NCBI RefSeq assembly: GCF_001957125.1
Contig: NZ_MPHJ01000005.1
Span: forward strand, 124,001-188,000
DNA: 64,000 nucleotides
DNA from: Shewanella sp. UCD-KL12
Lineage (GTDB): Bacteria > Pseudomonadota > Gammaproteobacteria > Enterobacterales > Shewanellaceae
Direction: 5' to 3'
The position numbers and the translations under genes were made by a program. This document shows, piece by piece, positions 8,460 to 16,284 of this stretch. Below the pieces are notes generated by a model that saw only the letters and a program-made list of their open reading frames with translations, made no database searches and was not told the DNA's origin. Numbering within the stretch: position 1 is the first letter of the stretch; every line of letters starts with the position of its first letter.

Positions 8460-9341
8460 TTAGTTACAGTGTTTTTCCCAACAGTTTTTAACTTTAGCTC
8501 CATGGTCAATGAGCTCTAATGGAATACTCTTCCCACCTACTAGATGGCCGGCACCTATGACAATAAACATCGGCTGAGGGGTATCAGGAGCAGCCATTAA
8601 CTCACGGATTCTATCAGCCATAGTTACATTTCGTTGCCATAGCAACTTTTCTAACATCAGCATGTCGCCATCATCCGTGAGCTGCCCCTCCATAAGCTCA
8701 TCAATATGGGCTGCATCTCCAGTTCGCCATGCCTGAACTAAGCCATGCATATCATCATCGGGGGACTCAATCGCCTCTCTAACCATTCCGAGCTGCGCTT
8801 CTTCATCAAAGGAGGAAAGCAGTTGAAACTGGAATTCAGTACTTTCCAGCTCAAGCAGTGGCCGACCTCTATTTTTTGATATAAGTACCTGATCAACGCC
8901 ATAATTAGCGCTGTAACCTAACTCTTCGAATCGATTCATGCCTAGCTGCATTGATTGCAGCCAAGGAGAGAAGCCCCCTAATGACGCGCATACTCGGCTT
9001 TGGGTTTTACAATACTCATCTAAAACTGATTGGGTTTCATCATCCATTGCCACTTGCTTTAAACCATATTTCTTTATCAGCGCCATAATATCTGCACTTG
9101 CGGCATCAGCTTCAACAGCTAATGAGGCCGATGAATCAAACTTCGCCTCTATCTGTTTTGCCATAGGATAAAAGTCAGCTTGTCCCACGTGAATTGAACC
9201 AAGTAGGTACGCAGTTTGTCCCTGGTAATCGATTCTAAAAAATGGCGGTTTATCCTCTACTGCTGCTTGTACAGTATTAGCTGAGCTAGCGCCGATAAGC
9301 AGCGCAATTGCAAGTAATAGCTTATGTTGACTTGTTGCCAT
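8460..9341 (-). CDS. TraB/GumN-family protein, exported
   Basis: A 293-residue protein with an N-terminal signal peptide (cleavage near NTVQAA, residue 26). The family signature is present: AYLLGSIHVGQADFYP near residues 48-63, ELESTEFQFQLL in the middle, and VIGAGHLVGGKSIP near the C-terminus, giving the paired GxxH motifs. Relatives include PrgY/TraB and GumN, thought to be metallopeptidase-like, but enzymatic function is not established for most members. It is divergent from the small gene at 9398, with a 56-base gap. Confidence 0.88.
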   Translation of the reverse strand: MATSQHKLLLAIALLIGASSANTVQAAVEDKPPFFRIDYQGQTAYLLGSIHVGQADFYPMAKQIEAKFDSSASLAVEADAASADIMALIKKYGLKQVAMDDETQSVLDEYCKTQSRVCASLGGFSPWLQSMQLGMNRFEELGYSANYGVDQVLISKNRGRPLLELESTEFQFQLLSSFDEEAQLGMVREAIESPDDDMHGLVQAWRTGDAAHIDELMEGQLTDDGDMLMLEKLLWQRNVTMADRIRELMAAPDTPQPMFIVIGAGHLVGGKSIPLELIDHGAKVKNCWEKHCN

Positions 9342-9397
9342 CTTATTAGCCCCTTATAATCTCGATAATTAGTTAGTTTATGCATTGAGAGGCTGTT

Positions 9398-9709
9398 ATG
9401 CCACACACACGTGTTATCGAACAATTGAAAGAAAATTTACAATCAGCCTATCGCAAATCCATCGATGCAGATGGCAAGCTAGATGAACTGAAAAAAGCAG
9501 GTCACGGGAAATTTAATACCATCTTCACCCAAGAGCAAGGATTTACCACCAGCAGCAAGCGGTTTAAGCCTTATGTTCAGGAGCTTGCAGATGAGCTAGA
9601 TAGACTCCCAACAGATGCTGAAGAGCTACCGGCAGCACTAGAAAAGTTTGTCCCTAAATTAGCAGTACTACTGCAGACATTACAGGCATTTAAAGAGCAA
9701 GCGAAATAG
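9398..9709 (+). CDS. small soluble helical protein, unknown function
   Basis: A 103-residue protein with GAGAGG upstream of the ATG. It has no signal peptide or membrane span. The composition is helical with many Lys and Glu residues, and it ends in a leucine-rich helix (AVLLQTLQAFKEQAK). I do not recognise a family. Its own promoter is probably shared with the divergent TraB/GumN gene, and a strong terminator follows. Confidence 0.75.
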   Translation: MPHTRVIEQLKENLQSAYRKSIDADGKLDELKKAGHGKFNTIFTQEQGFTTSSKRFKPYVQELADELDRLPTDAEELPAALEKFVPKLAVLLQTLQAFKEQAK

Positions 9710-9736
9710 AGGCTCTACGGTTATAACGCAGAGATC

Positions 9737-9776
9737 AAAAAAGGCTAAATAAGCGAGTTGCTCATTTAGCCTTTTC
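9737..9776. terminator. bidirectional intrinsic terminator
   Basis: AAAGGCTAAAT pairs with ATTTAGCCTTT, and the inner bases add partial pairing. An A-run precedes and T's follow. It separates the small helical protein gene (+) from the convergent DUF3016 gene (-). Confidence 0.85.
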
Positions 9777-9795
9777 TTTCAAAGTAAAAATAAAA

Positions 9796-10332
9796 CTATA
9801 ACTTAGGTTCTACAGTCTTCTTTAACCAGTCAGCTAATAGTTTTTCTTCAAAGCGTAATGGCTTGTCATTCATTCTACCGGTTGTATGCATAAAGCCCAT
9901 ATCAGTTAGCTTCTCATCACCAACCATAATCACCTTATCTCCCTCAAGGATAGAGTAGCTAAATGTAATACGTGGTGGGTAGATATCCTTGATCACACGA
10001 ATATCATTCATGGTCGCACCAAAGGTAGGTCTAACATCACCCGCAAGATCGAGATCAGTGACTATCATCTCTAGCTTTTGCTCAGGTTTTAGCAACTTAC
10101 TCGCCTCTTTATCAAGGCTTTTAGTCAAGCTTTCAAAGGTGCGCTGCTCATAGCGAGACTGTATATCACTTGCAGCTTTAACATCACGAAAGCTTTTTGG
10201 GTCTTGCCAAGTGATTTTCACAACTCCCTGTTCAGTGATAGGGGTTTCAACCACTTCATCAGCAACTGCGGAGCCAGAAAGCAAGGCTCCAGAAACCATA
10301 GTCCCCGCTAACAACAGATGGGTAAACTTCAT
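9796..10332 (-). CDS. DUF3016 family exported protein
   Basis: 178 residues, with a signal peptide ending near SAVADE (residue 25). The start of the mature part (VVKITWQDPKSFRDVKAA) matches the DUF3016 pattern of a Trp-x-x-Pro segment followed by Phe/Tyr-Arg-Asp. The rest is a mixed alpha/beta domain that keeps the motif LLADWLKK at the end. Function is unknown; the protein is expected in the periplasm. AGGAGG is visible just upstream of the start. Confidence 0.8.
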   Translation of the reverse strand: MKFTHLLLAGTMVSGALLSGSAVADEVVETPITEQGVVKITWQDPKSFRDVKAASDIQSRYEQRTFESLTKSLDKEASKLLKPEQKLEMIVTDLDLAGDVRPTFGATMNDIRVIKDIYPPRITFSYSILEGDKVIMVGDEKLTDMGFMHTTGRMNDKPLRFEEKLLADWLKKTVEPKL

Positions 10333-10558
10333 GTGAGCCTCCTAAGGCTAAATTTTGTCTATGTGCAATTATCGTACAAAAGCTAACCTGAATATTAGCT
10401 TAATGCAAAACAATTAGTGATTATTCACCTGTATAGTGCACGATATAGATAAGACCGCAACAGCTTTGAAATAATTCCCTAGAAAGCCGATAAATTTGTA
10501 TCAAATGTTATCTTGTCAAAATAGAATAGCCCTACTTCTTATTAAGCATACAAAGCTG

Positions 10559-10864
10559 ATGAAAAATCTTCCCGCCATTATCATTGTCACCATTATTTTT
10601 ACCACTCTCGGTGCCAGTCTATACCTGATTAACCGTTCAGAGACTCACAATGAGCCAGAAACTTGGTCCTCTTTTGTATACACCAATGGCTATAACTCTG
10701 GACGATATAAGAAGGTCGATGACTTTAATGACTATCAATCTTGTCGCACGTTCTCGCTAGAAACATCGGCTAAATTTGATAACGCCCCTTGGGAGTGCGG
10801 GCTTAGATGTCGCTTTGACTCTAGTAGGCAAGGTTTTCAATGTGAAAAAATGCAGAGCGATTAA
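10559..10864 (+). CDS. small membrane-anchored protein with C-terminal cysteines
   Basis: About 101 residues from ATG 10559 (MKNLPAIIIVTIIF). One N-terminal hydrophobic segment (about 4-25) could be a signal anchor. The rest is a polar domain with four Cys (SCRTF, WECGLRC, FQCEK) that probably form disulfides in the periplasm. The frame is open further upstream to 10496, but that extension lacks a ribosome binding site and puts a charged segment before the hydrophobic helix. Family not recognised. It is the first of three small cysteine-bearing envelope proteins between 10.5 and 12.0 kb. Confidence 0.6.
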   Translation: MKNLPAIIIVTIIFTTLGASLYLINRSETHNEPETWSSFVYTNGYNSGRYKKVDDFNDYQSCRTFSLETSAKFDNAPWECGLRCRFDSSRQGFQCEKMQSD

Positions 10865-10958
10865 TCGTAAAAAAAATTTGAAGACCTCATAAAAAATTCA
10901 GCAAATATTCAACTTTAGCATGCTAGTATGCCGAAAATTTCCAGCTTAATAATTGAGT

Positions 10959-11243
10959 ATGACTATGACTTCATCACTAAAAACTATTTTGATGCTCTCT
11001 CTTTTCACCGTATCAACTTTCTCAGCAGCGAGCGATATCTCCTCGATTGAGATAGATGAAACAGCGACAGCCGATGAACTGCTTAAGCAATATGAAGCGC
11101 TAACTGAAGATATGAATGCCGAAGTTCAGCTACAGCAAGTTGAACAACAATTAGAGCAAGAAAGCCACGAGCTACTGCAACCTATCTGTCTTGAGTATTC
11201 GATCGATATCAATACAGGTGAAGAGAGCTGTATCTCTCAATAA
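10959..11243 (+). CDS. small exported acidic protein with C-terminal C-x13-C
   Basis: About 94 residues; start at ATG 10959 or 10965 (a TTG at 10953 is also in frame). A signal peptide ends near FSAAS. The mature part is Gln/Glu-rich and helical (VQLQQVEQQLEQESHEL). The C-terminus has two cysteines exactly 13 residues apart (IC-LEYSIDINTGEES-C). The protein at 11722-12036 has the same plan and the same spacing, so the two are probably related periplasmic proteins with one disulfide. No known family. Confidence 0.65.
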   Translation: MTMTSSLKTILMLSLFTVSTFSAASDISSIEIDETATADELLKQYEALTEDMNAEVQLQQVEQQLEQESHELLQPICLEYSIDINTGEESCISQ

Positions 11244-11721
11244 AGGCGCTATTTCAATTCTCTTAGTTGTTGCGAGACAATCTCTTGCAACAACTTATCT
11301 GATACAAAGCCAACCTCACACTCCACGTTGCCATCCCTACCCTCTTAACACGTCCAGCCCTAACTGCTCAATTACGTCTCTAGATTAATCCCAACATTCT
11401 TTTAGCACATATAGCACATAAGATTAGTGCTCAATATTTATTCAGCTCGTGTTCAACTTATACGAGATAACATACGTATCAGAAAGTAACCAAGAGGTAA
11501 GTTGAGTTTCCATGCAAGTTGAACAGTATAAAAGGCGGTCACTTTTCATTCAGCTTAGGTTCATGGTTTACCGTTTAACATACTGAATAAGTTAACGAGC
11601 ATCAGCTCTACTCAAATATGAGTTAAATCAATTTAGCACCAGAGGACGACACCTCCTCATCGAACCAAGCCGTTACTGACATGACGTAACTGCAGACGAT
11701 TAAATTATTTGGAGACAAATT
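11244..11721. other. 478-base intergenic region, possible long structured leader
   Basis: No gene is visible. GTTCAACTT (11451-11459) has its inverted copy AAGTTGAAC (11516-11524). A TATAAAA box at about 11529 could be the -10 of a promoter, which would give the 11722 gene a 5' leader of about 180 bases. The span may instead hold a small RNA. Nothing here is decisive. Confidence 0.35.
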
Positions 11722-12036
11722 ATGAGCCACACTATCACACAAACTAAAACAGTCTTCTCTGGTAAAGTTGCCCTACTATCTGGCCTGATTATCGGTGCTA
11801 TGCTGTCAGGGCAAGCATTTGCAAATGATTTCACCCCAACAGAGCAAGCATCGATAGATCAGCATCATGAGATACTGGCAGATCAACAAGCCCAGTCAGA
11901 TGGCGCTATGATTAATAACCAGCAGCAAGATTTTGATGCTGATTTAGAGAAGGCCGAAGACCAGTTTATGAATAACATCTGTGATGACCATGGTCGTGCG
12001 TATGACAATGCCACAGAAGTCTGTTACGAGAAGTAA
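11722..12036 (+). CDS. small exported acidic protein with C-terminal C-x13-C
   Basis: 104 residues, with GGAG upstream of ATG 11722. A long signal peptide (positively charged start, hydrophobic core LLSGLIIGAMLSG) ends near AFAND. The mature part is rich in Asp, Gln and Ala and predicted helical. The end (NNIC-DDHGRAYDNATEV-C-YEK) has two Cys 13 residues apart, as in the protein at 10959-11243. Probably periplasmic with one disulfide. Family not recognised. A strong terminator follows, so it is a single-gene unit, and the good signals suggest substantial expression. Confidence 0.75.
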   Translation: MSHTITQTKTVFSGKVALLSGLIIGAMLSGQAFANDFTPTEQASIDQHHEILADQQAQSDGAMINNQQQDFDADLEKAEDQFMNNICDDHGRAYDNATEVCYEK

Positions 12037-12058
12037 TACCATTACTTAAACTTAGCCA

Positions 12059-12090
12059 ATAAAAAAGCGAGGATAACCTCGCTTTTTTAT
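12059..12090. terminator. strong bidirectional intrinsic terminator
   Basis: AAAAAAGCGAGG, a 4-base loop, and CCTCGCTTTTTT: a perfect GC-core stem with A and T tracts on both sides. It serves the small secreted protein gene (+) and the DUF4240 gene (-). Confidence 0.95.
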
Positions 12091-12121
12091 TACTTAGTCG
12101 TTGCATCTCACAAGGTGAAGC

Positions 12122-12631
12122 TTAAAAGGGAAATCTTTGACTCAGTTGAGGGTAAGCCAGTTTTAACTGCTTTTTCTTGGTTGTGAACTTCTTGCCTTGA
12201 GGCGTCGCCCTACCTGAAGGAACAAACGGCAGCTCATCGGCAGTTCTATCCTCAAAGATTTGACCCGCTAACAAGTCATATTCATCTACGTATGGATAGG
12301 GATAACCATCTTTTTCTGGCCACTCAGGAAGCAGCGCAATATCGTCTGGATTGGCAATAATTCTGTCGTACCAATCTTTTCCCAATGAGATAAGAAAACA
12401 CCTAAACTCAGCAAAAGCATACTCAGAATCACAACCTGTAATAATGTACGCAGCTCCCCACACAGTCCAGAAGTAGGACCTTCTCATCTGTTGACCAAAA
12501 ATCTTGTCGAATTCAACTAGCTCTTCATCAGACAAGCACTCAAGTTTTGCTTTCAAGTTTTCAGCTAAGCTCACTTGATCTTGTTCAGGTGAAACTCTTG
12601 TTACTAACTGCCAGAAATCTAATTCGGTCAT
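12122..12631 (-). CDS. DUF4240 family protein
   Basis: 169 residues from ATG 12631 (a GTG at 12646 is also in frame but has no Shine-Dalgarno sequence). The N-terminal part fits DUF4240: MTELDFWQLV, then EFDKIFGQQM, WGAAYIITGC, FRCFLISLGKDWYDRII and NPDDIALLPEW. Such proteins are small cytoplasmic proteins of unknown function, often strain-variable. The C-terminal tail is Lys-rich. There is no signal peptide. Confidence 0.8.
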   Translation of the reverse strand: MTELDFWQLVTRVSPEQDQVSLAENLKAKLECLSDEELVEFDKIFGQQMRRSYFWTVWGAAYIITGCDSEYAFAEFRCFLISLGKDWYDRIIANPDDIALLPEWPEKDGYPYPYVDEYDLLAGQIFEDRTADELPFVPSGRATPQGKKFTTKKKQLKLAYPQLSQRFPF

Positions 12632-12831
12632 TAATTTACTCGTCACTTAACAATAATTATCAATACGCGACTATTCTATCAAACTCGCATCATAGCGCTG
12701 TATTATTTTCCCTAAACATTTTCTAAATCTATTTTAAAGGCAATCGTCTGTTATATGTTCGATTGCTTTGACAGAGCCAGCCGACTTTTTTACACTCGCC
12801 AGCATAAATACGTGCAGTCGCTGAGAGCTCA

Positions 12832-13233
12832 ATGAAAAAACCACCCATAGCATTATTGATACTTATGATCTTGTATTCTGTTTTAGCCTGTATTGCGCTA
12901 TTTCGAGCTGTGAGTATTCAGTCTGTTGACCTTTTTTCACTCGGTGTGATCCCAGTATTAATAGGACTAGCTTTGAGAGCCAACTGGGCGAGCATCATTT
13001 TTAAAGTGTATCTAGCTATTCAAACACTCGGCCTCTCTGCACTAGCTGGCACGGCTATTATCGCTTACCAAATTTCCCCAGAAGATGTGAAAGTCGTTAT
13101 TGATGGTCACGATATTCCAGTGCCAGCAATCGCAGCCCTTGCTGTACTACTTTTATCTTTTCAGATATATGTGGCTTTATCTAATAAAACAAAGCATTAC
13201 CTTCGAAGCAGAGAACAAGCTGACAACACTTAG
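12832..13233 (+). CDS. four-span membrane protein, unknown function
   Basis: 133 residues with four predicted membrane spans (about 6-26, 34-50, 56-78 and 95-113) and a charged C-terminus (NKTKHYLRSREQADNT). No motif that I recognise. It lies 61 bases upstream of the tandem-receiver gene on the same strand and could be cotranscribed with it. Confidence 0.65.
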   Translation: MKKPPIALLILMILYSVLACIALFRAVSIQSVDLFSLGVIPVLIGLALRANWASIIFKVYLAIQTLGLSALAGTAIIAYQISPEDVKVVIDGHDIPVPAIAALAVLLLSFQIYVALSNKTKHYLRSREQADNT

Positions 13234-13300
13234 ATATGTTGCCCCTCTGTAAAGATTAAGGTAGTTTAGCCGCAACGAAAACTACAAGAGAACCGTGACG

Positions 13301-14098
13301 ATGAGTATGCTGTTGCCAAGTGAACTTTCTATCCTGCTTGTTGAGCCCTCTGACACTCAAAGAAAAATTATCTGTAGCAGGCTAAGTGACGAAGGGATCA
13401 ACAACATACAAACGGCGAAAACCTTAGATGATGCTTTGACGATTATCGACAGGCACCAGCCAGATCTTGTCGCGAGTGCAATGCATTTTGAAGATGGCAC
13501 CGCATTAGATCTGCTTAAGCAGCTAAAGGAAAATGATGAATATCAAGATATCCAGTTTATGCTGGTATCTAGTGAATGCCGTCGTGAACACTTAGAGGCT
13601 TACCGTCAATCGGGAGTCGTCTCCATCTTGCCCAAGCCTTTCTCCTCTGAGCATCTAGGTAGAGCACTCAACGCGACCATAGATCTATTGAGTAATGATG
13701 AACTCGACCTCAACCATTTTGATGTACATAACCTCAGAGTACTCGTTGTCGACGACAGCAAGATGGCAAGAAATATTATCAAACGCACTATCGGCAATTT
13801 AGGCCTGAGGTTGATCACCGAAGCGTGTGATGGTGAGGAAGCCATTGAGCTGATGAAGCTAAATATGTTCGACTTAGTGATCACTGACTACAACATGCCA
13901 AGTGTTGATGGGTTGGAGCTAACGCAGTTTATTCGTCACCATAGCCAACAATCTCATATTCCCATCCTGATGGTGTCATCAGAGGCCAATGATACGCACC
14001 TAAGCAATGTGTCACACGCAGGCGTAAATGCCCTGTGCGACAAACCTTTTGAGCCACAACTTGTTAAGCAACTCCTCTACCAGCTGCTTGATGCATAA
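13301..14098 (+). CDS. tandem receiver-domain response regulator
   Basis: About 265 residues with two CheY-like receiver domains and no output domain. Receiver 2 (about 145-265) is complete: VLVVDDSKMARNII (acidic pocket), LVITDYNMPSVDG (phospho-Asp), MVSSE and CDKPF (Lys). Receiver 1 (about 8-130) keeps the fold and LPKPF but lacks the phospho-acceptor: LVASAMHF has Ala/Ser where Asp is expected, and VEPSD replaces the usual acidic pair. So it is probably a pseudo-receiver that regulates or dimerises. Start: GTG 13295 or ATG 13301 (AAGAG lies 4 or 10 bases upstream). The cognate kinase is not in the window. Proteins of this type act by protein contacts, for example in motility or chemotaxis. 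Confidence 0.88.
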   Translation: MSMLLPSELSILLVEPSDTQRKIICSRLSDEGINNIQTAKTLDDALTIIDRHQPDLVASAMHFEDGTALDLLKQLKENDEYQDIQFMLVSSECRREHLEAYRQSGVVSILPKPFSSEHLGRALNATIDLLSNDELDLNHFDVHNLRVLVVDDSKMARNIIKRTIGNLGLRLITEACDGEEAIELMKLNMFDLVITDYNMPSVDGLELTQFIRHHSQQSHIPILMVSSEANDTHLSNVSHAGVNALCDKPFEPQLVKQLLYQLLDA

Positions 14099-14154
14099 AA
14101 ACCTCAGTGAATAAAGGCGATTAAGTAAGCTGAGGAAGGCGTTTATTCAACACT

Positions 14155-14163
14155 CCCCCCCCC
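14155..14163. repeat. run of nine C
   Basis: An uninterrupted C9 tract in the 280-base gap before the HU gene, about 215 bases upstream of its start. Homopolymer tracts of this length are prone to slippage. Its position is not that of a core promoter element for HU, so any effect is uncertain. Confidence 0.6.
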
Positions 14164-14377
14164 TTTCTAAAAGGGCTCACTTAAGCAGCAATTGACTGAT
14201 GATTCGCCCAACAGCTCTATTTTGGCGATTATTTACCCCAAAATTGACTTCAAACATTAATTCTGGGGGCTAAAACCCTTTAAATATGCCAACTCTTATG
14301 GCATGTTAGGGAAAGCAATTACTAAGTATTTAATGTGGTTAGCTTAATTTAATCTACGGAAAGAAGAGACGATTCAA

Positions 14378-14650
14378 ATGAATAAGACTGAACTTGTTGC
14401 AAAAATGGCTGAAAATGCAGAACTGACTAAAGCAGAAGCTGCACGCGCACTAAAATCTTTTGAAGAGACTGTTACTGAAGCAATGAAGAGCGGTGACAAA
14501 ATCTCTATCGTTGGCTTTGGTTCTTTTGAAACTTCTAGTCGTGCTGCACGTACTGGTCGTAACCCACAGACAGGCAAAGAGATCCAGATCCCAGCAGCCA
14601 CTGTGCCTAAGTTTAAAGCTGGTAAGACTCTAAAAGATAGCGTTAACTAA
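14378..14650 (+). CDS. DNA-binding protein HU
   Basis: 90 residues, the normal HU length: MNKTELVAKMAENAELTKAEA, then VGFGSFETSSRAARTGRNPQ and the DNA-binding arm with TGKEIQIPAATVPKFKAGKTLK. HU bends DNA and organises the nucleoid. Adjacent sequence does not show whether it is the alpha or beta subunit type: no lon gene, the usual neighbour of hupB, is present. It is therefore probably an additional HU copy. Ribosome binding site AAGAAGAGA lies upstream, and a strong terminator follows. Confidence 0.95.
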   Translation: MNKTELVAKMAENAELTKAEAARALKSFEETVTEAMKSGDKISIVGFGSFETSSRAARTGRNPQTGKEIQIPAATVPKFKAGKTLKDSVN

Positions 14651-14667
14651 TAACGTTTATTCTCTTG

Positions 14668-14695
14668 AAAAAACCTCCTATATGGAGGTTTTTTT
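14668..14695 (+). terminator. intrinsic terminator of the HU gene
   Basis: AAAAAACCTCC, a 4-base loop, GGAGGTTTTTTT: a perfect stem with a long T-run about 20 bases after the HU stop codon. Confidence 0.95.
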
Positions 14696-14909
14696 ATATC
14701 TACATTTCAATGTATGCACATTTTATGTGCACCTCTGCCCTATAATAAGCCAGCTTTGTCTCCCACCGTGCAAATGAACTTAATTACCCACTAATATTCA
14801 ATAGTTTAACTATTGGCACAATACTCGCTTCTTTCAGTGAACATCACTGCAAATACTAATACCAATTCAACTGCAGCGGTGAATATGCTAACCACTAAAG
14901 GGAATGAAC

Positions 14910-15602
14910 ATGAAACAAGCATTACTATCAAGCTCAATCTTAGCTTCGACTATCCTCATGCCGGCTACTGCAATTGCAGAGGTCACCGGTAATATCGGTG
15001 CCGCCTCTAACTATCTATGGCGTGGTGTAACACAAACTCAAGACGCAGTGGCTGTACAGGGAGGTCTCGACTTTGAACACGAAAGTGGACTCTACTTAGG
15101 TACATGGGCTTCAAATGTCGACTTTGGTGATGACACTAGCTATGAAATTGACTTCTATGCTGGCTATGCAGGTTCAATCGGTGATGAGTTCGGCTACGAC
15201 ATTAGTTATTTGTATTATGCCTATCCAGACAGTGAATCAAGCGTAGACTTTGGTGAACTCACCGCCGCAATTAGCTGGAGATGGTTCAGCTTAAGCTATT
15301 CACAAGTCGTCAATGCTGACAGCGATGTCGCCAGTGAGCCGCTGGATAACACCGATATGAGCTATATCGATGCAGGCGTGAGCTTCCCACTGTCTGAAAC
15401 TCTCTCAATATCTGCGCATTATGGCTACTCATCAGGTGATGTAGTCACCGCGTGGTTTGATACTAGCAACTATGCTGATTACTCTATTTCCCTCAATAAA
15501 GAGACTGACTTTGGTGCTATCTCTTTTATGGTAAGCGATACCGATCTTAAAGGTGATGACCCTAAGGTTGTACTGGGCTATAACTACAGCTTCGGCCTAT
15601 GA
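14910..15602 (+). CDS. TorF-family putative porin
   Basis: 230 residues from ATG 14910, chosen because AAGGGA lies 6 bases upstream; an ATG at 14904 would touch that site. The signal peptide ends near AIAEV. The mature part begins GNIGAASNYLWRGVTQTQ, the hallmark of the TorF (TIGR02001) group, followed by alternating beta strands rich in aromatic residues and a C-terminus ending in GYNYSFGL (terminal aromatic/hydrophobic, outer-membrane type). Predicted outer-membrane beta barrel; the solute is unknown. Confidence 0.88.
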   Translation: MKQALLSSSILASTILMPATAIAEVTGNIGAASNYLWRGVTQTQDAVAVQGGLDFEHESGLYLGTWASNVDFGDDTSYEIDFYAGYAGSIGDEFGYDISYLYYAYPDSESSVDFGELTAAISWRWFSLSYSQVVNADSDVASEPLDNTDMSYIDAGVSFPLSETLSISAHYGYSSGDVVTAWFDTSNYADYSISLNKETDFGAISFMVSDTDLKGDDPKVVLGYNYSFGL

Positions 15603-16019
15603 TATTCAACCATATTAAGAAGCAATCCATTCAAAGTAGATATTAGTTAGCGTTTGCTAAATTTGTGATCTTCGTCAGTTTGAGTTATCGCCACCCTGGC
15701 GATAACTCATAAGCGACGTGATAATTAAACACTTAAAATCAATAACTAGCTGCAGAACAGTCTCACAAAAAATGACTTAAACATCATTTTTAATCACCTA
15801 CAAATAATGTTAATTCGATCTCACTTTTCCTTTTAATACCCTGATATCTTTCTTATCAGCGCTTACTAATATGAAGCCGGACATTTCCAACTCAACAGAG
15901 TTAACGTCCTAAGCTATAGCGCTTTTTTTAACAAAGTTCCTGACATATTGTCAGCCTAATTTTCTACTTTATGGCCTAACAGATATGGCCAAGAGTATTT
16001 CATAATTAAGGAGTTCGTT
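15603..16019. other. 417-base intergenic region with a 13-bp perfect hairpin
   Basis: The gap between the porin gene and the 57-residue protein gene. It holds the hairpin at 15681-15709 (listed separately) and an AT-rich stretch (15770-15960) likely to carry the promoter of the next gene. No ORF with a ribosome binding site is visible. Confidence 0.5.
15681..15709. repeat. perfect 13-bp stem, 3-base loop
   Basis: TGAGTTATCGCCA, loop CCC, TGGCGATAACTCA. Very stable on both strands, but neither strand has a T-run after it. It is 79 bases past the porin stop, so it may protect the 3' end of the porin mRNA or be part of a Rho-dependent end. Confidence 0.75.
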
Positions 16020-16193
16020 ATGGCTCAGATTATTGAACTTGTGCCCAACGATGCAGAGATCGAAGCGTTTACCGCCCCTAAAAACCAGCAGGCAGCGGAT
16101 GAGATTAAACATAAGCGTGAAGTCAAAAAACGTTTAGAGGAGTTGCTCGCTGAAGCTGAGCTACAACGTGCTATGGGCGGTGATTTTTACTGA
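16020..16193 (+). CDS. 57-residue charged protein, PA3496-like
   Basis: A 57-codon ORF with AAGGAG 6 bases upstream of its ATG. The C-terminal half (KREVKKRLEELLAEAELQR) has the charged helix pattern of the small PA3496-type family: basic residues, then RLEE-LL-E-EL, then an acidic/aromatic end (GGDFY). There is no signal peptide. The resemblance is by pattern only. Function unknown. It is convergent with the FGGY-kinase gene, 91 bases away. Confidence 0.7.
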   Translation: MAQIIELVPNDAEIEAFTAPKNQQAADEIKHKREVKKRLEELLAEAELQRAMGGDFY

Positions 16194-16284
16194 TAGCCTT
16201 GCCTTAAAACAAGTCGCATTAAATCGATGAATCTAGGAGTGCTTCTTAGATTCATCACTAATCTGGGTCAATAACTTATTTGCT

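Noticed and set aside
15681-15709. Porin hairpin as an intrinsic terminator
   Set aside because: No T-run follows the stem on either strand.
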